A DNA stretch of 18,996 nucleotides from CAWEFA01 sp963808135 (lineage in GTDB: Bacteria > Bacteroidota > Bacteroidia > Bacteroidales > DTGW01), in NCBI GenBank assembly GCA_963808135.1, contig CAWEFA010000060.1, positions 1-18,996 on the forward strand, written 5' to 3'. Shown here piece by piece: positions 12,880 to 18,996 of this stretch (position 1 is the stretch's first letter; each line of letters opens with the position of its first letter). Both the position numbers and the translations under genes were made by a program. The notes under the pieces were generated by a model. It saw nothing but the letters and a program-made list of their open reading frames with translations, ran no database searches and was not told the DNA's origin.

Positions 12880-14661
12880 TTAATTCGCATGATTAGGTAA
12901 TGTAAAATAAAATGTAGCTCCCTTGTCTAACTCGGCTTCAGCCCACGTGCGCCCACCGTGTTTGAGAACAATACGGTTTACGTTGGCAAGGCCAATACCC
13001 GTACCTTCAAACTCTTCAGAGGAATGAAGGCGCTGAAATACGCCAAATAATTTTTGTGCATATTGCATATCGAAACCAGCGCCGTTATCGCGGACAAAAA
13101 ATATACATTCCCTGTCGTCTTCCCGGAACCCGATTTCTATCGTGGCTTTTTCTTTTGCCCGTGTGAACTTTACTGCATTGTCCAGCAGGTTGTACCATAC
13201 CAACCGCATTAGCGCGTGGTCGCCATATACCTGGGGCAATGTTGCGATAACCCATTCTATGCTGCGCCCCGATGTGTCATGTTTTATCGTTTCCACTACT
13301 TCCTGAATAATAATGTTCATGTCCAGGTCGGCTTGAAGCATCTCTTGCCGCCCGGTCCTGGAAAATTGAAGCAGGTCATCTATTAATGCACCCATTTGAT
13401 GCACAGAATCGGCGATACTATCCAGATAATGCTTCCCTTTTTCGGGAAGTGAATTGTGAAAGCGTTCGATAAGCAAATCGACATATCCATTAATGTGGCG
13501 CAATGGCGCCCGCAGGTCGTGCGATACCGAGTAACTGAAGGCTTCCAATTCTTTGTTCAATGTTTCGAGTTGTGCTGAACGGTCCTCTAATTGTTGTATG
13601 AGCTCCTCCCGTTCCTGCTCGGCAAGTTTGCGCCCGGTGATGTCCCAGAAGACGCCCAACACGCCCTTGATCTCACCGTTTGCACCTCTGACCGGAGTCT
13701 TGATTGTGTTGACCCATGTTTCTTTCCCGGCTACCATATACTTCTCTTCTATCTCTTCGGTCTTCCCGGTCTCCATAATCCTGACGTCGTCGGAATGGTA
13801 CTTGGCGGCGAGTTCCGGCGTAAACAAGTCGGCATCCAACTTGCCCACCACTTCTTCGGGCCGGAAACCAAAGTCACGGGCAAGGCTTTCGTTGATCGAG
13901 ACCCACCTGTAATTCCGATCCTTCATAAGAATCTTCTGCGGAATATTCTCGACGAGCGTTCGGAACTTGGCCTCGCTCTCTAGGAATGTGACCTCCGCCC
14001 GCTTGCGTACAGTGATATCGCGCGCCACCTTGGAAGCGCCAACAACCTTGCCCGCATGATCTTTGATCGGCGAGACCGTGACAGAGACATCAACGAGCCG
14101 TCCGCTTTTTGCCAATCGGACAGTCTCAAAGTGTTGAACCAGCTCATTTCGACTGATTCTATCCAAAATCTGCTTTTCCTCAATCAAGCGATCTTGTGGA
14201 ACTATTTGATTAATTGAGCACCCCACAGACTCCTGTGCAGAATACCCAAAAAGCTTTTCTGCGCCTGCGTTCCAACTTGTAATGATGCCGTTCAAGTCTT
14301 TTCCGATGATGGCATCCTCCGATGATTCGATGATCGCTGCCAGCCGGGCGGTAGCTTCTTCCACTCGCTTGCTCTCTTTGGCAATGATCAGTTCTGCTGC
14401 CCGTTTTTCTTTCTCTTCGTTTTGAAAGACAAGTTCTTTGTTGGCAATGATTAATTCATCCGCCCGTTTTTCTTTCTCTTCATTTTGAAAAGCAAGCTCC
14501 TTATTTGCAATGATTAATTCGGCTGCCCGTTTTTCTTTCTCTTCGCTTTCGTTCAGCGCCCTTTCCGCTTCGGTTGGCGTAAGCATGGTTTCTTTCCGTT
14601 GAATTTGCTTTAAATTAAACGTTTTAAATATTACATATACCAAACTTTTCAATTTATCCAT
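12880..14661 (-). CDS. PAS-PAS sensor histidine kinase (phytochrome-type HisKA)
   Basis: This protein has 593 residues. Residues 30-100 are a charged coiled region with a triplicated 21-residue unit. PAS 1 is at about 103-222 (IIESSEDAIIGKDLNGIITSWN, ending RDITVRKRAE). PAS 2 is at about 228-350 (FRTLVENIPQKILMKDRNYRW, ending DITGRKLAEQ). Then come HisKA with EAFSYSVSHDLRAPLRHINGY (phospho-acceptor His381) and HATPase_c with NLLDNAVKF (N box), DNGAGFD (G1), FGVFQRLH (F) and GTGIGLA (G2). There is no transmembrane segment, so a cytosolic sensor is likely. This kinase type commonly pairs with Rcp1-like regulators such as the one at 11895. The start could instead be ATG codon 26 (MLTPTEAERAL), which has GGAAAG just upstream. 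The PAS-coding stretch, about 13600-14350, is visibly richer in GC than its surroundings. Confidence 0.92.
   Translation of the reverse strand: MDKLKSLVYVIFKTFNLKQIQRKETMLTPTEAERALNESEEKEKRAAELIIANKELAFQNEEKEKRADELIIANKELVFQNEEKEKRAAELIIAKESKRVEEATARLAAIIESSEDAIIGKDLNGIITSWNAGAEKLFGYSAQESVGCSINQIVPQDRLIEEKQILDRISRNELVQHFETVRLAKSGRLVDVSVTVSPIKDHAGKVVGASKVARDITVRKRAEVTFLESEAKFRTLVENIPQKILMKDRNYRWVSINESLARDFGFRPEEVVGKLDADLFTPELAAKYHSDDVRIMETGKTEEIEEKYMVAGKETWVNTIKTPVRGANGEIKGVLGVFWDITGRKLAEQEREELIQQLEDRSAQLETLNKELEAFSYSVSHDLRAPLRHINGYVDLLIERFHNSLPEKGKHYLDSIADSVHQMGALIDDLLQFSRTGRQEMLQADLDMNIIIQEVVETIKHDTSGRSIEWVIATLPQVYGDHALMRLVWYNLLDNAVKFTRAKEKATIEIGFREDDRECIFFVRDNGAGFDMQYAQKLFGVFQRLHSSEEFEGTGIGLANVNRIVLKHGGRTWAEAELDKGATFYFTLPNHAN
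14374..14544 (-). repeat. 63-bp coding tandem repeat (signalling helix), just under three units
   Basis: The kinase N-terminus repeats a 21-residue unit of the form EEKEKRAAELIIANKELxFQN at residues 40-60 and 61-81, with a shorter third from 82. Twenty-one residues equal three heptads, so adding or losing a unit keeps coiled-coil phase. The DNA copies are nearly identical (CCCGTTTTTCTTTCTCTTCG recurs), implying recent expansion. Confidence 0.85.
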
Positions 14662-14781
14662 AATGGCAATTTTTTATCCAATTTGATACATTATTATTAA
14701 AGTTAACAAAAAATACTTTATAAACCATTATATATTAACATATTAATTTAGTTTAAAGGGAATAATTTATTTTTCTGTTAA

Positions 14782-14991
14782 AAGAAGATGTCTTCCTGTT
14801 ATTAGAAGATATTTTTCTATCTTAGAAAGATGTCTTTCCGTTGTAGAAAGATGTCTTTCTACCTTAGAAAGATGTCTTTCTGTCGTGGAAAGATGTCTTT
14901 CTACCTTAGAAAGATAACTTTCTGTTGTAGAAAGATGTCTTCTTATTTTAGAAAGATGTTTTTCTGTTATTATATGATGTCTTCTTTTTTC
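14782..14991. repeat. array of ten 21-bp palindromic tandem repeats
   Basis: Ten units of exactly 21 bp start at 14782, 14803, 14824, 14845, 14866, 14887, 14908, 14929, 14950 and 14971. The core AGAAAGATGTCTTTCT is itself palindromic (7-bp arms around TG), followed by a 5-base spacer such as ACCTT or GTTGT. The outer units are more degenerate. Because 21 is a multiple of three, both strands read as open heptad-repeat frames, but neither starts with a convincing ATG and ribosome-binding site. It lies 120-330 bp upstream of the sensor kinase start and could be a multi-site operator, a structured leader or a neutral satellite. The rest of 14662-15206 shows nothing I can name. Confidence 0.85.
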
Positions 14992-15206
14992 CAAAAGTTA
15001 TATCCTTCTATATGTATTAATACATTAAACCCCAGAAAAGTAACCCTTGTTTTTAAAAATATTTTTAGAATGCTTAAAAAGAGGAGAAAAAGAAGGGACA
15101 AAAGGCAGCGTAACTAATTGCTTTTATGGGCCTGTTCAATAAACTGTGCCAGGTGGGAACGGATAAGAGGAAAAGTTGGTGAGAATTGTCTAAATTGAAA
15201 TTCCTT

Positions 15207-15366
15207 CTATTTCGCCCCTATGGGGCTTATAAGAATTTATTTATGACTTTCTACAAATATATCGTCACTACGTTGACTTTGCTTGTTCAACCTGCCCCAG
15301 CGGGGTAGAATCTTTGTAGAAACCAAATATCCACCTTCCTTTCAAGTCCCATAGGGACGAAATATT
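15207..15366. repeat. dispersed Bacteroidota-type repeat with TTTCG(C/T)CCCTATGGG ends
   Basis: TATTTCGCCCCTATGGGGCTT at the left is mirrored by AAGTCCCATAGGGACGAAATA at the right. Inside, TTTCTACAAA (left) and TTTGTAGAAA (right) also mirror each other, giving an imperfect inverted repeat with arms of about 75 bp. Small stems CCCCTATGGGG and CCCCAGCGGGG are included. This resembles intergenic repeats seen widely in Bacteroidota genomes; no protein is encoded. 15367-15608 shows no further feature. Confidence 0.65.
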
Positions 15367-15608
15367 CAAGATACGTGTATAGTCATGTTTTTTTTAAGGA
15401 GAGCTTTTATCGTATGATTTTGGGAGGTAGGAGGAATTGATAAACATAAATTCAAATTCTTAGCCCCCAACTTTTCCTCTTAATCCGTGGGAACATTCAA
15501 TTAAGTTTAACCCATAAAAATAAAGACATATAATAAAATAGAAACCCTATTCAGGTTTCGGTTATTAATATGTCAAAAGAAAAATTTGGGTTTATATTAT
15601 TTCCGATG

Positions 15609-17081
15609 CTATTCGGAATTTTTCAGCTCATTCAGAAGTTCTTTTAAATTAACCGTAGCATAAGTTGAAGCATAATCGGACATGGCATAAGGTATAATCA
15701 AATCTCCATTTTGAACCATTGAACCACAGGAATACACAACATTGGGCACGTATCCTTCCCTTTCTTCAGTATTGGGTATTAATAAAGGTGATTTTAACCT
15801 TCCTATTTCTTTCTCAGGATTATTAAGATCGAACAGGGACGCCCCCAGAACATATTCCCGCATAGGGCCAACGCCATGAGTTATCACCAACCAACCCTCG
15901 CTGGTTTCAATTGGCGATCCGCAATTTCCTATTTGAACAAGTTCCCATGGGAATTTAGGTTGTTGTAATAATTTAGCCTCGCGCCAAATGGTAATATTAT
16001 CAGAAAAGGCAATGTAATTATTAAAGCCATCTAACCGGCAAAGCATGGCATATTTACCATTAACTTTTCTTGGAAACAATGACATTCCTTTGTTCTGCGC
16101 AATTTCCCCATGAACAGGCAATATCCTGAAGTGGTAAAAATCCCTGGTGTTGAGCATTTTTGGCAATATAGAATTTCCGTCATAAGCGGTGTAAGTGGCA
16201 TAATAAATTACATTAGAGTCATCGTCTGTAAATTTCACGAAACGGGCATCTTCAATCCCATTTTTTTCGTTTATCGATACAGGGAAAATAACCCTTTCGG
16301 AAATATTGGTATCGAAGGAAAATTCGAGTTCGTAATGCGACGAAGCCAGCCACATTATCTGGTTAAAAAGGATTTCTTTATCGGAAGCAAGGTGAAGTGT
16401 TTTTCTTGCTTCTTCAATACATTTCCTGAGTTCGCCATACGTAAATTTATCATTCAGCTTATCAAGGATTAAACCGGATGGAATAATAGTGTGGACATCC
16501 TGCATTTCTTCCAGTTTGCTCCTAAACGATTCCTTATCGTAAATATGCCGCCGGATATGTTCAGCTTCTTCCAACATTTTACCGGCAGGTTCAACTATAA
16601 GGTTGTTATTTTTATCAAGTACGCCCGTTCGGAAAACTATCGACGAAATATGCCCTTCCCCTGTAGCCCTGAAACTTATTATCACTCTTTTTTCGCCCGG
16701 GCCGGTCTCGGACTGATCGGGATGCTCAACAACGGAAGGATTAAAAAAAGCAGTTGATTCAATCGAATATTCCATTGTAAAATAGGAACCAAGAAGTATT
16801 TTACGGGAAAAATCAAGCAATACCGGGTCGATATTTAACTGCGTAACCAGGTGCGCGATTTGATTATAATGTTTTTCAAAAATTTTCGATATATTTCTAT
16901 GGCGCATTGAATAATCCCTCAGTACCTGGCTTAATGCAAGCGATGCCTCGTTTTCAGACATGTTCAGTACAAAACGTATGGTATTTAGCGCCCTTTCGTC
17001 ATCCGTATAAAAAAAACGCGCAATTACCCTGGTGGCATCCGGGAGAAATTTTTTATCCTTTCTGTTTACTGCAACTTGCAT
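15609..17081 (-). CDS. GH130-family glycosidase / beta-mannoside phosphorylase-like protein
   Basis: This protein has 490 residues. An N-terminal helical region (about 1-100) precedes the five-bladed beta-propeller. Family features are MEYSIESTAFFNPSVVEHPD at 103-122, a GEGHISSIVFRTG strand at 141-153, KNGIEDARFV at 273-282 (the GIEDxR motif, with Asp278 as likely general acid), LFPRKVNGKYAMLCRLDG at 335-352, IGNCGSPIETSEGWLVITHG at 384-403, and VVYSCGSMVQNGDLIIPYAM at 448-467. GH130 enzymes split beta-mannosides by phosphorolysis or hydrolysis. This longer form with the N-terminal extension is common in Bacteroidota, and its substrate cannot be fixed from sequence. No transporter or other sugar gene is adjacent. 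No signal peptide, so it is cytoplasmic. The frame is intact, unlike several neighbours. Confidence 0.85.
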   Translation of the reverse strand: MQVAVNRKDKKFLPDATRVIARFFYTDDERALNTIRFVLNMSENEASLALSQVLRDYSMRHRNISKIFEKHYNQIAHLVTQLNIDPVLLDFSRKILLGSYFTMEYSIESTAFFNPSVVEHPDQSETGPGEKRVIISFRATGEGHISSIVFRTGVLDKNNNLIVEPAGKMLEEAEHIRRHIYDKESFRSKLEEMQDVHTIIPSGLILDKLNDKFTYGELRKCIEEARKTLHLASDKEILFNQIMWLASSHYELEFSFDTNISERVIFPVSINEKNGIEDARFVKFTDDDSNVIYYATYTAYDGNSILPKMLNTRDFYHFRILPVHGEIAQNKGMSLFPRKVNGKYAMLCRLDGFNNYIAFSDNITIWREAKLLQQPKFPWELVQIGNCGSPIETSEGWLVITHGVGPMREYVLGASLFDLNNPEKEIGRLKSPLLIPNTEEREGYVPNVVYSCGSMVQNGDLIIPYAMSDYASTYATVNLKELLNELKNSE

Positions 17082-17241
17082 TAGTTCTAATTTTAAATAA
17101 TTTTTGTAAAGGTAATTGCTAAAGTTTAATAAGCCGATGTATTTTATAATAGTTTATTACCAGGATAATTTCCAGCTAAATAAAATTTAAATTAACGTCA
17201 GTTCGATAAAATAATTTTAATAAAATATTGAATATTATTTA

Positions 17242-17501
17242 CTTTTCTTTGTCTGCCACACAAAGAAAAGGTAACAAAAGAAAAGTCACCACGAATGAAA
17301 AATTCAGACTAATCGTTCTAACCAGATAAACAATTATAATTCTAACCCGTCTGAATTTCGCACCATTCGTGGACAAGCCGCACACGTTACCCAGTTCCAT
17401 AGGTATGTGGGGAGAGGCAAAATTTTGCGAGGGGGCATTGGCCAGTGTGCAGGATTAAATTTTGCAAGGGTTTTTCGTTCTTTTTGCCCTTCAAAAAGAA
17501 C
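17242..17501. repeat. structured non-coding repeat element
   Basis: In order: a hairpin CTTTTCTTTGT / ACAAAGAAAAG (17242-17270), an inverted repeat CCACGAATG...ATTCAG / CTGAATTTCG...CATTCGTGG (17289-17372), two direct copies of AAATTTTGC(G/A)AGGG (from about 17421 and 17457), and a hairpin GTTCTTTTTG / CAAAAAGAAC (17477-17501). No credible coding frame is present. It fills most of the 634-bp gap between the GH130 and radical SAM genes and looks like a dispersed Bacteroidota element or a structured RNA. The remainder (17082-17241 and 17502-17715) shows nothing else I can support. Confidence 0.55.
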
Positions 17502-17715
17502 ATTTTATTGATGTTAAAATATTTATAAACTATCTTATATCGAACTCGCGTTAAATTATATCGTGGAATTATTTGAAAATATCCAGATGAATCCAGTGGT
17601 AGCCGGTGGCCGCTACTTATTAAGGTTGGAAACTAAAGATAAATTGCATGTTAAGCCCGGAAACCGATTGCATCCTGACGCGGAGAATAGTTATGCTTTT
17701 ATAAAAATATTTTTA

Positions 17716-18645
17716 TCAATTGATATCCCTGAACACCTTTCTGAAATGATAGCCATAAATACTGTAGGTAACAGCCAGTGGTAATAATTTTGGCTTGTTA
17801 AAAAGGCTCCAAAATAAAAGTCGCCAATAATATTGACGGTTTTTCTTTAATATTCCAATGTATAAAATCGATTTCACTAAAGCCATGATTTCATTAAATG
17901 AAATTTTTCTGTGTTTCCTAAAAGGAGGTTTGTACTGTTTCAAATACAACAATACCCTTTTGTAATACGACTTACTGGAATATATCTCATGGATAATTTT
18001 CTGGTAACCTTTAAGCAACTCATCTTTGTCCATGACAGGAACAAAATTCATAGAATAATCCGTATTATCGCCGGTGCAGTTGTCAAGAATCCGGCCTTCG
18101 CCATGTAAGCGTTTGTACAATTTCGATAAGCGCGGCGCATTTAACAACCCTACCATTGCTGTAATAATTCCGCTTTTCTGGATAAAGTCGATCTGGCGCT
18201 GGAAGATGTTAGAGGGATCGTTATCAAATCCTACAATAAACCCCGCGGTTACTTCCATGCCGTTCTGCTGGATTATGTTTACACTTTTAATCATGTTACG
18301 GTTTTTATTCTGAAGTTTGTTGCACTCCATTAAACAACTTTCTTCGGGTGTTTCAATACCAACAAATACTTTTTCAAAACCTGCCCTGGTCATCAAATCC
18401 ATTAAAACTTTATCGTCGGCAAGGTTAATAGATGCTTCCGTTGTAAAACTAAACGGGTAATTATTTTGTTCCATCCAATGGATAATAGCCGGGAGCAAAT
18501 CGGTTTTCAGTTTCTGTTTATGGCCTATAAAATTATCATCAACGAAGAACACGCTGCCTCTCCATCCAATTTGTAATAACATATCCAGTTCAGCTATAAC
18601 CTGAGTTGATTTTTTGGTGCGTACATCAGCATCCAAAGGTTGTGC
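17716..18645 (-). CDS. B12-binding-type radical SAM protein with DUF4070 C-terminus (5' truncated)
   Basis: Only the 3' part is present. RTKKSTQVIAELDMLLQIGW and VFFVDDNFIG (the DDNFIG motif) belong to the radical SAM core, followed by FTTEASINLADD, KVFVGIETPEE and GFIVGFDND. The C-terminal region ends with LAVTYSIYGYHFRKVF, typical of DUF4070. Family members have about 450-500 residues, with an N-terminal cobalamin-binding domain and a CxxxCxxC iron-sulfur motif; both are missing here. Homology stops near 18620-18645, where unrelated transposase-like DNA begins, so the ATG-like start near 18696 is false. The truncation may be an IS insertion or a chimeric contig end. Related enzymes include HpnP/HpnR-type methylases, but the substrate is unknown. 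Confidence 0.8.
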   Translation of the reverse strand, partial: AQPLDADVRTKKSTQVIAELDMLLQIGWRGSVFFVDDNFIGHKQKLKTDLLPAIIHWMEQNNYPFSFTTEASINLADDKVLMDLMTRAGFEKVFVGIETPEESCLMECNKLQNKNRNMIKSVNIIQQNGMEVTAGFIVGFDNDPSNIFQRQIDFIQKSGIITAMVGLLNAPRLSKLYKRLHGEGRILDNCTGDNTDYSMNFVPVMDKDELLKGYQKIIHEIYSSKSYYKRVLLYLKQYKPPFRKHRKISFNEIMALVKSILYIGILKKNRQYYWRLLFWSLFNKPKLLPLAVTYSIYGYHFRKVFRDIN

Positions 18646-18671
18646 ATCTACTTGGCTCGTTCTTGCTCTTT

Positions 18672-18890
18672 GTGGCGGACCAACTGGCGGACGCAAAAGA
18701 TTCCGTTCGCTGACGGTGGTAGATATCTACACGCGGGAATGCCTGGCGATCGAAGCCGAGCAGAAGTTGAAGGGCGGAGATGTGGTGCTTGGTGCTGAAC
18801 CGGATCAAGCATGCAACGGGGCGTTCCCAAAATGCTGTACTGTGATAACGGCAGTGAATTTTCCAGTCAGCAATGGATCTATGGGCCATT
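18672..18890 (+). pseudogene. IS3-family transposase (OrfB, DDE domain) fragment with frameshifts
   Basis: The plus strand reads VADQLADAKRFRSLTVVDIY then TRECLAIEAEQKLKGGDVV, the first-Asp region of the IS3 rve/DDE domain. After an extra base near 18789-18793 it continues VLNRIKHATG, after another near 18816-18823 VPKMLYCDNGSEFSSQQ (second Asp in YCDNGSEF), and after a missing A near 18871 MDLWAY. Three single-base shifts in 220 bp point to sequence error or decay. The piece is richer in GC than the rest of the window, and neither IS ends nor the third catalytic residue is seen. Confidence 0.8.
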
Positions 18891-18899
18891 CAAAACAAA

Positions 18900-18996
18900 T
18901 TTTTTTTTTTTTTTTTTGCTGCCGCTTCGTCGCATCTGCTCATCGGCATCAGCAAGCTGTCCTGGAGCTGGTGCTCAACGACACCACTGACCAGAA
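18900..18996. other. 18-T homopolymer and unassigned GC-rich tail
   Basis: A run of 18 T (18900-18917) directly follows the transposase fragment, and the last 79 bases do not continue the IS3 protein in any frame I could read. A low-quality or chimeric end is likely. Confidence 0.5.

Noticed and set aside
14782..14991. CRISPR array
   Set aside because: Units are contiguous 21-mers with 5-base variable parts. There are no spacers of 25-45 bases and no cas genes.
14767..14994. 75-residue heptad-repeat protein on the minus strand
   Set aside because: It starts at TTG without a convincing ribosome-binding site, and the opposite strand is equally open. Openness follows from a 21-bp period, so it is treated as a DNA repeat.
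17563..17784. 73-residue plus-strand frame beginning MELFENIQMNP
   Set aside because: It overlaps the well-supported 3' end of the radical SAM gene on the other strand, and I see no family resemblance. A real small gene cannot be excluded.
18626..18889. Minus-strand frames of 60-87 residues at the right end
   Set aside because: They are antisense to the IS3 transposase fragment.

Overview
The window looks like a contig from an AT-rich member of the Bacteroidota. The reasons are the gene families (a Bacteroidota-type ECF sigma factor, YceI, an HI0073/HI0074-like HEPN-MNT pair, a REC-SpoIIE phosphatase, a GH130 protein of about 490 residues, a B12-type radical SAM protein), mostly weak Shine-Dalgarno sequences, a TAnnTTTG-type -7 element, and dispersed palindromes of the AAACCTTCCGGGT type.

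Layout. (1) 1-195 is a short, unplaced end with a possible C-terminal coding tail and a 12-bp tandem repeat. (2) About 195-4945 is one giant inverted repeat centred near 2577. The right arm carries yceI and an ECF sigma gene (both minus strand) and most of a SIR2-like gene (plus strand). The left arm is the same DNA in reverse with many indels that grow worse outward. It looks like a fold-back artefact or a decayed inverted duplication. (3) 4074-6300 is a small defence-like or toxin-antitoxin stretch: the SIR2-like gene, then a HEPN-MNT gene pair bounded by large inverted/direct repeats that make it look like a mobile cassette. (4) 6402-7268 is a stomatin-like SPFH membrane protein. (5) 7540-12341 (minus) is a compact signalling operon: an Rcp1-like response regulator, then a large REC-PAS-kinase-REC hybrid histidine kinase, then a REC-PP2C (SpoIIE) phosphatase. 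The kinase and the phosphatase are each split by single-base frameshifts. (6) 12391-12765 is a DUF559 nuclease-like gene without a clear start. (7) 12880-14661 is a second sensor kinase (PAS-PAS-HisKA-HATPase) with a triplicated signalling helix. Upstream of it is an array of ten 21-bp palindromic repeats. (8) 15609-17081 is a GH130-family glycosidase/phosphorylase. (9) 17716-18645 is the 3' part of a B12-binding radical SAM gene, which runs abruptly into a GC-richer, frameshifted IS3-family transposase piece and an 18-T run at the window end.

How the parts may work together (inference): the three-gene operon should form a phosphorelay ending in a phosphatase output, with the second kinase possibly feeding the same single-domain regulator. 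SIR2 and HEPN-MNT are the best candidates for a defence or abortive-infection role. They may be independent cassettes rather than one system.

Caution: the many one-base frameshifts (several in homopolymers), the long palindrome with one degraded arm and the odd right end all suggest a long-read assembly with limited polishing. Gene disruptions here should not be read as biology until checked.
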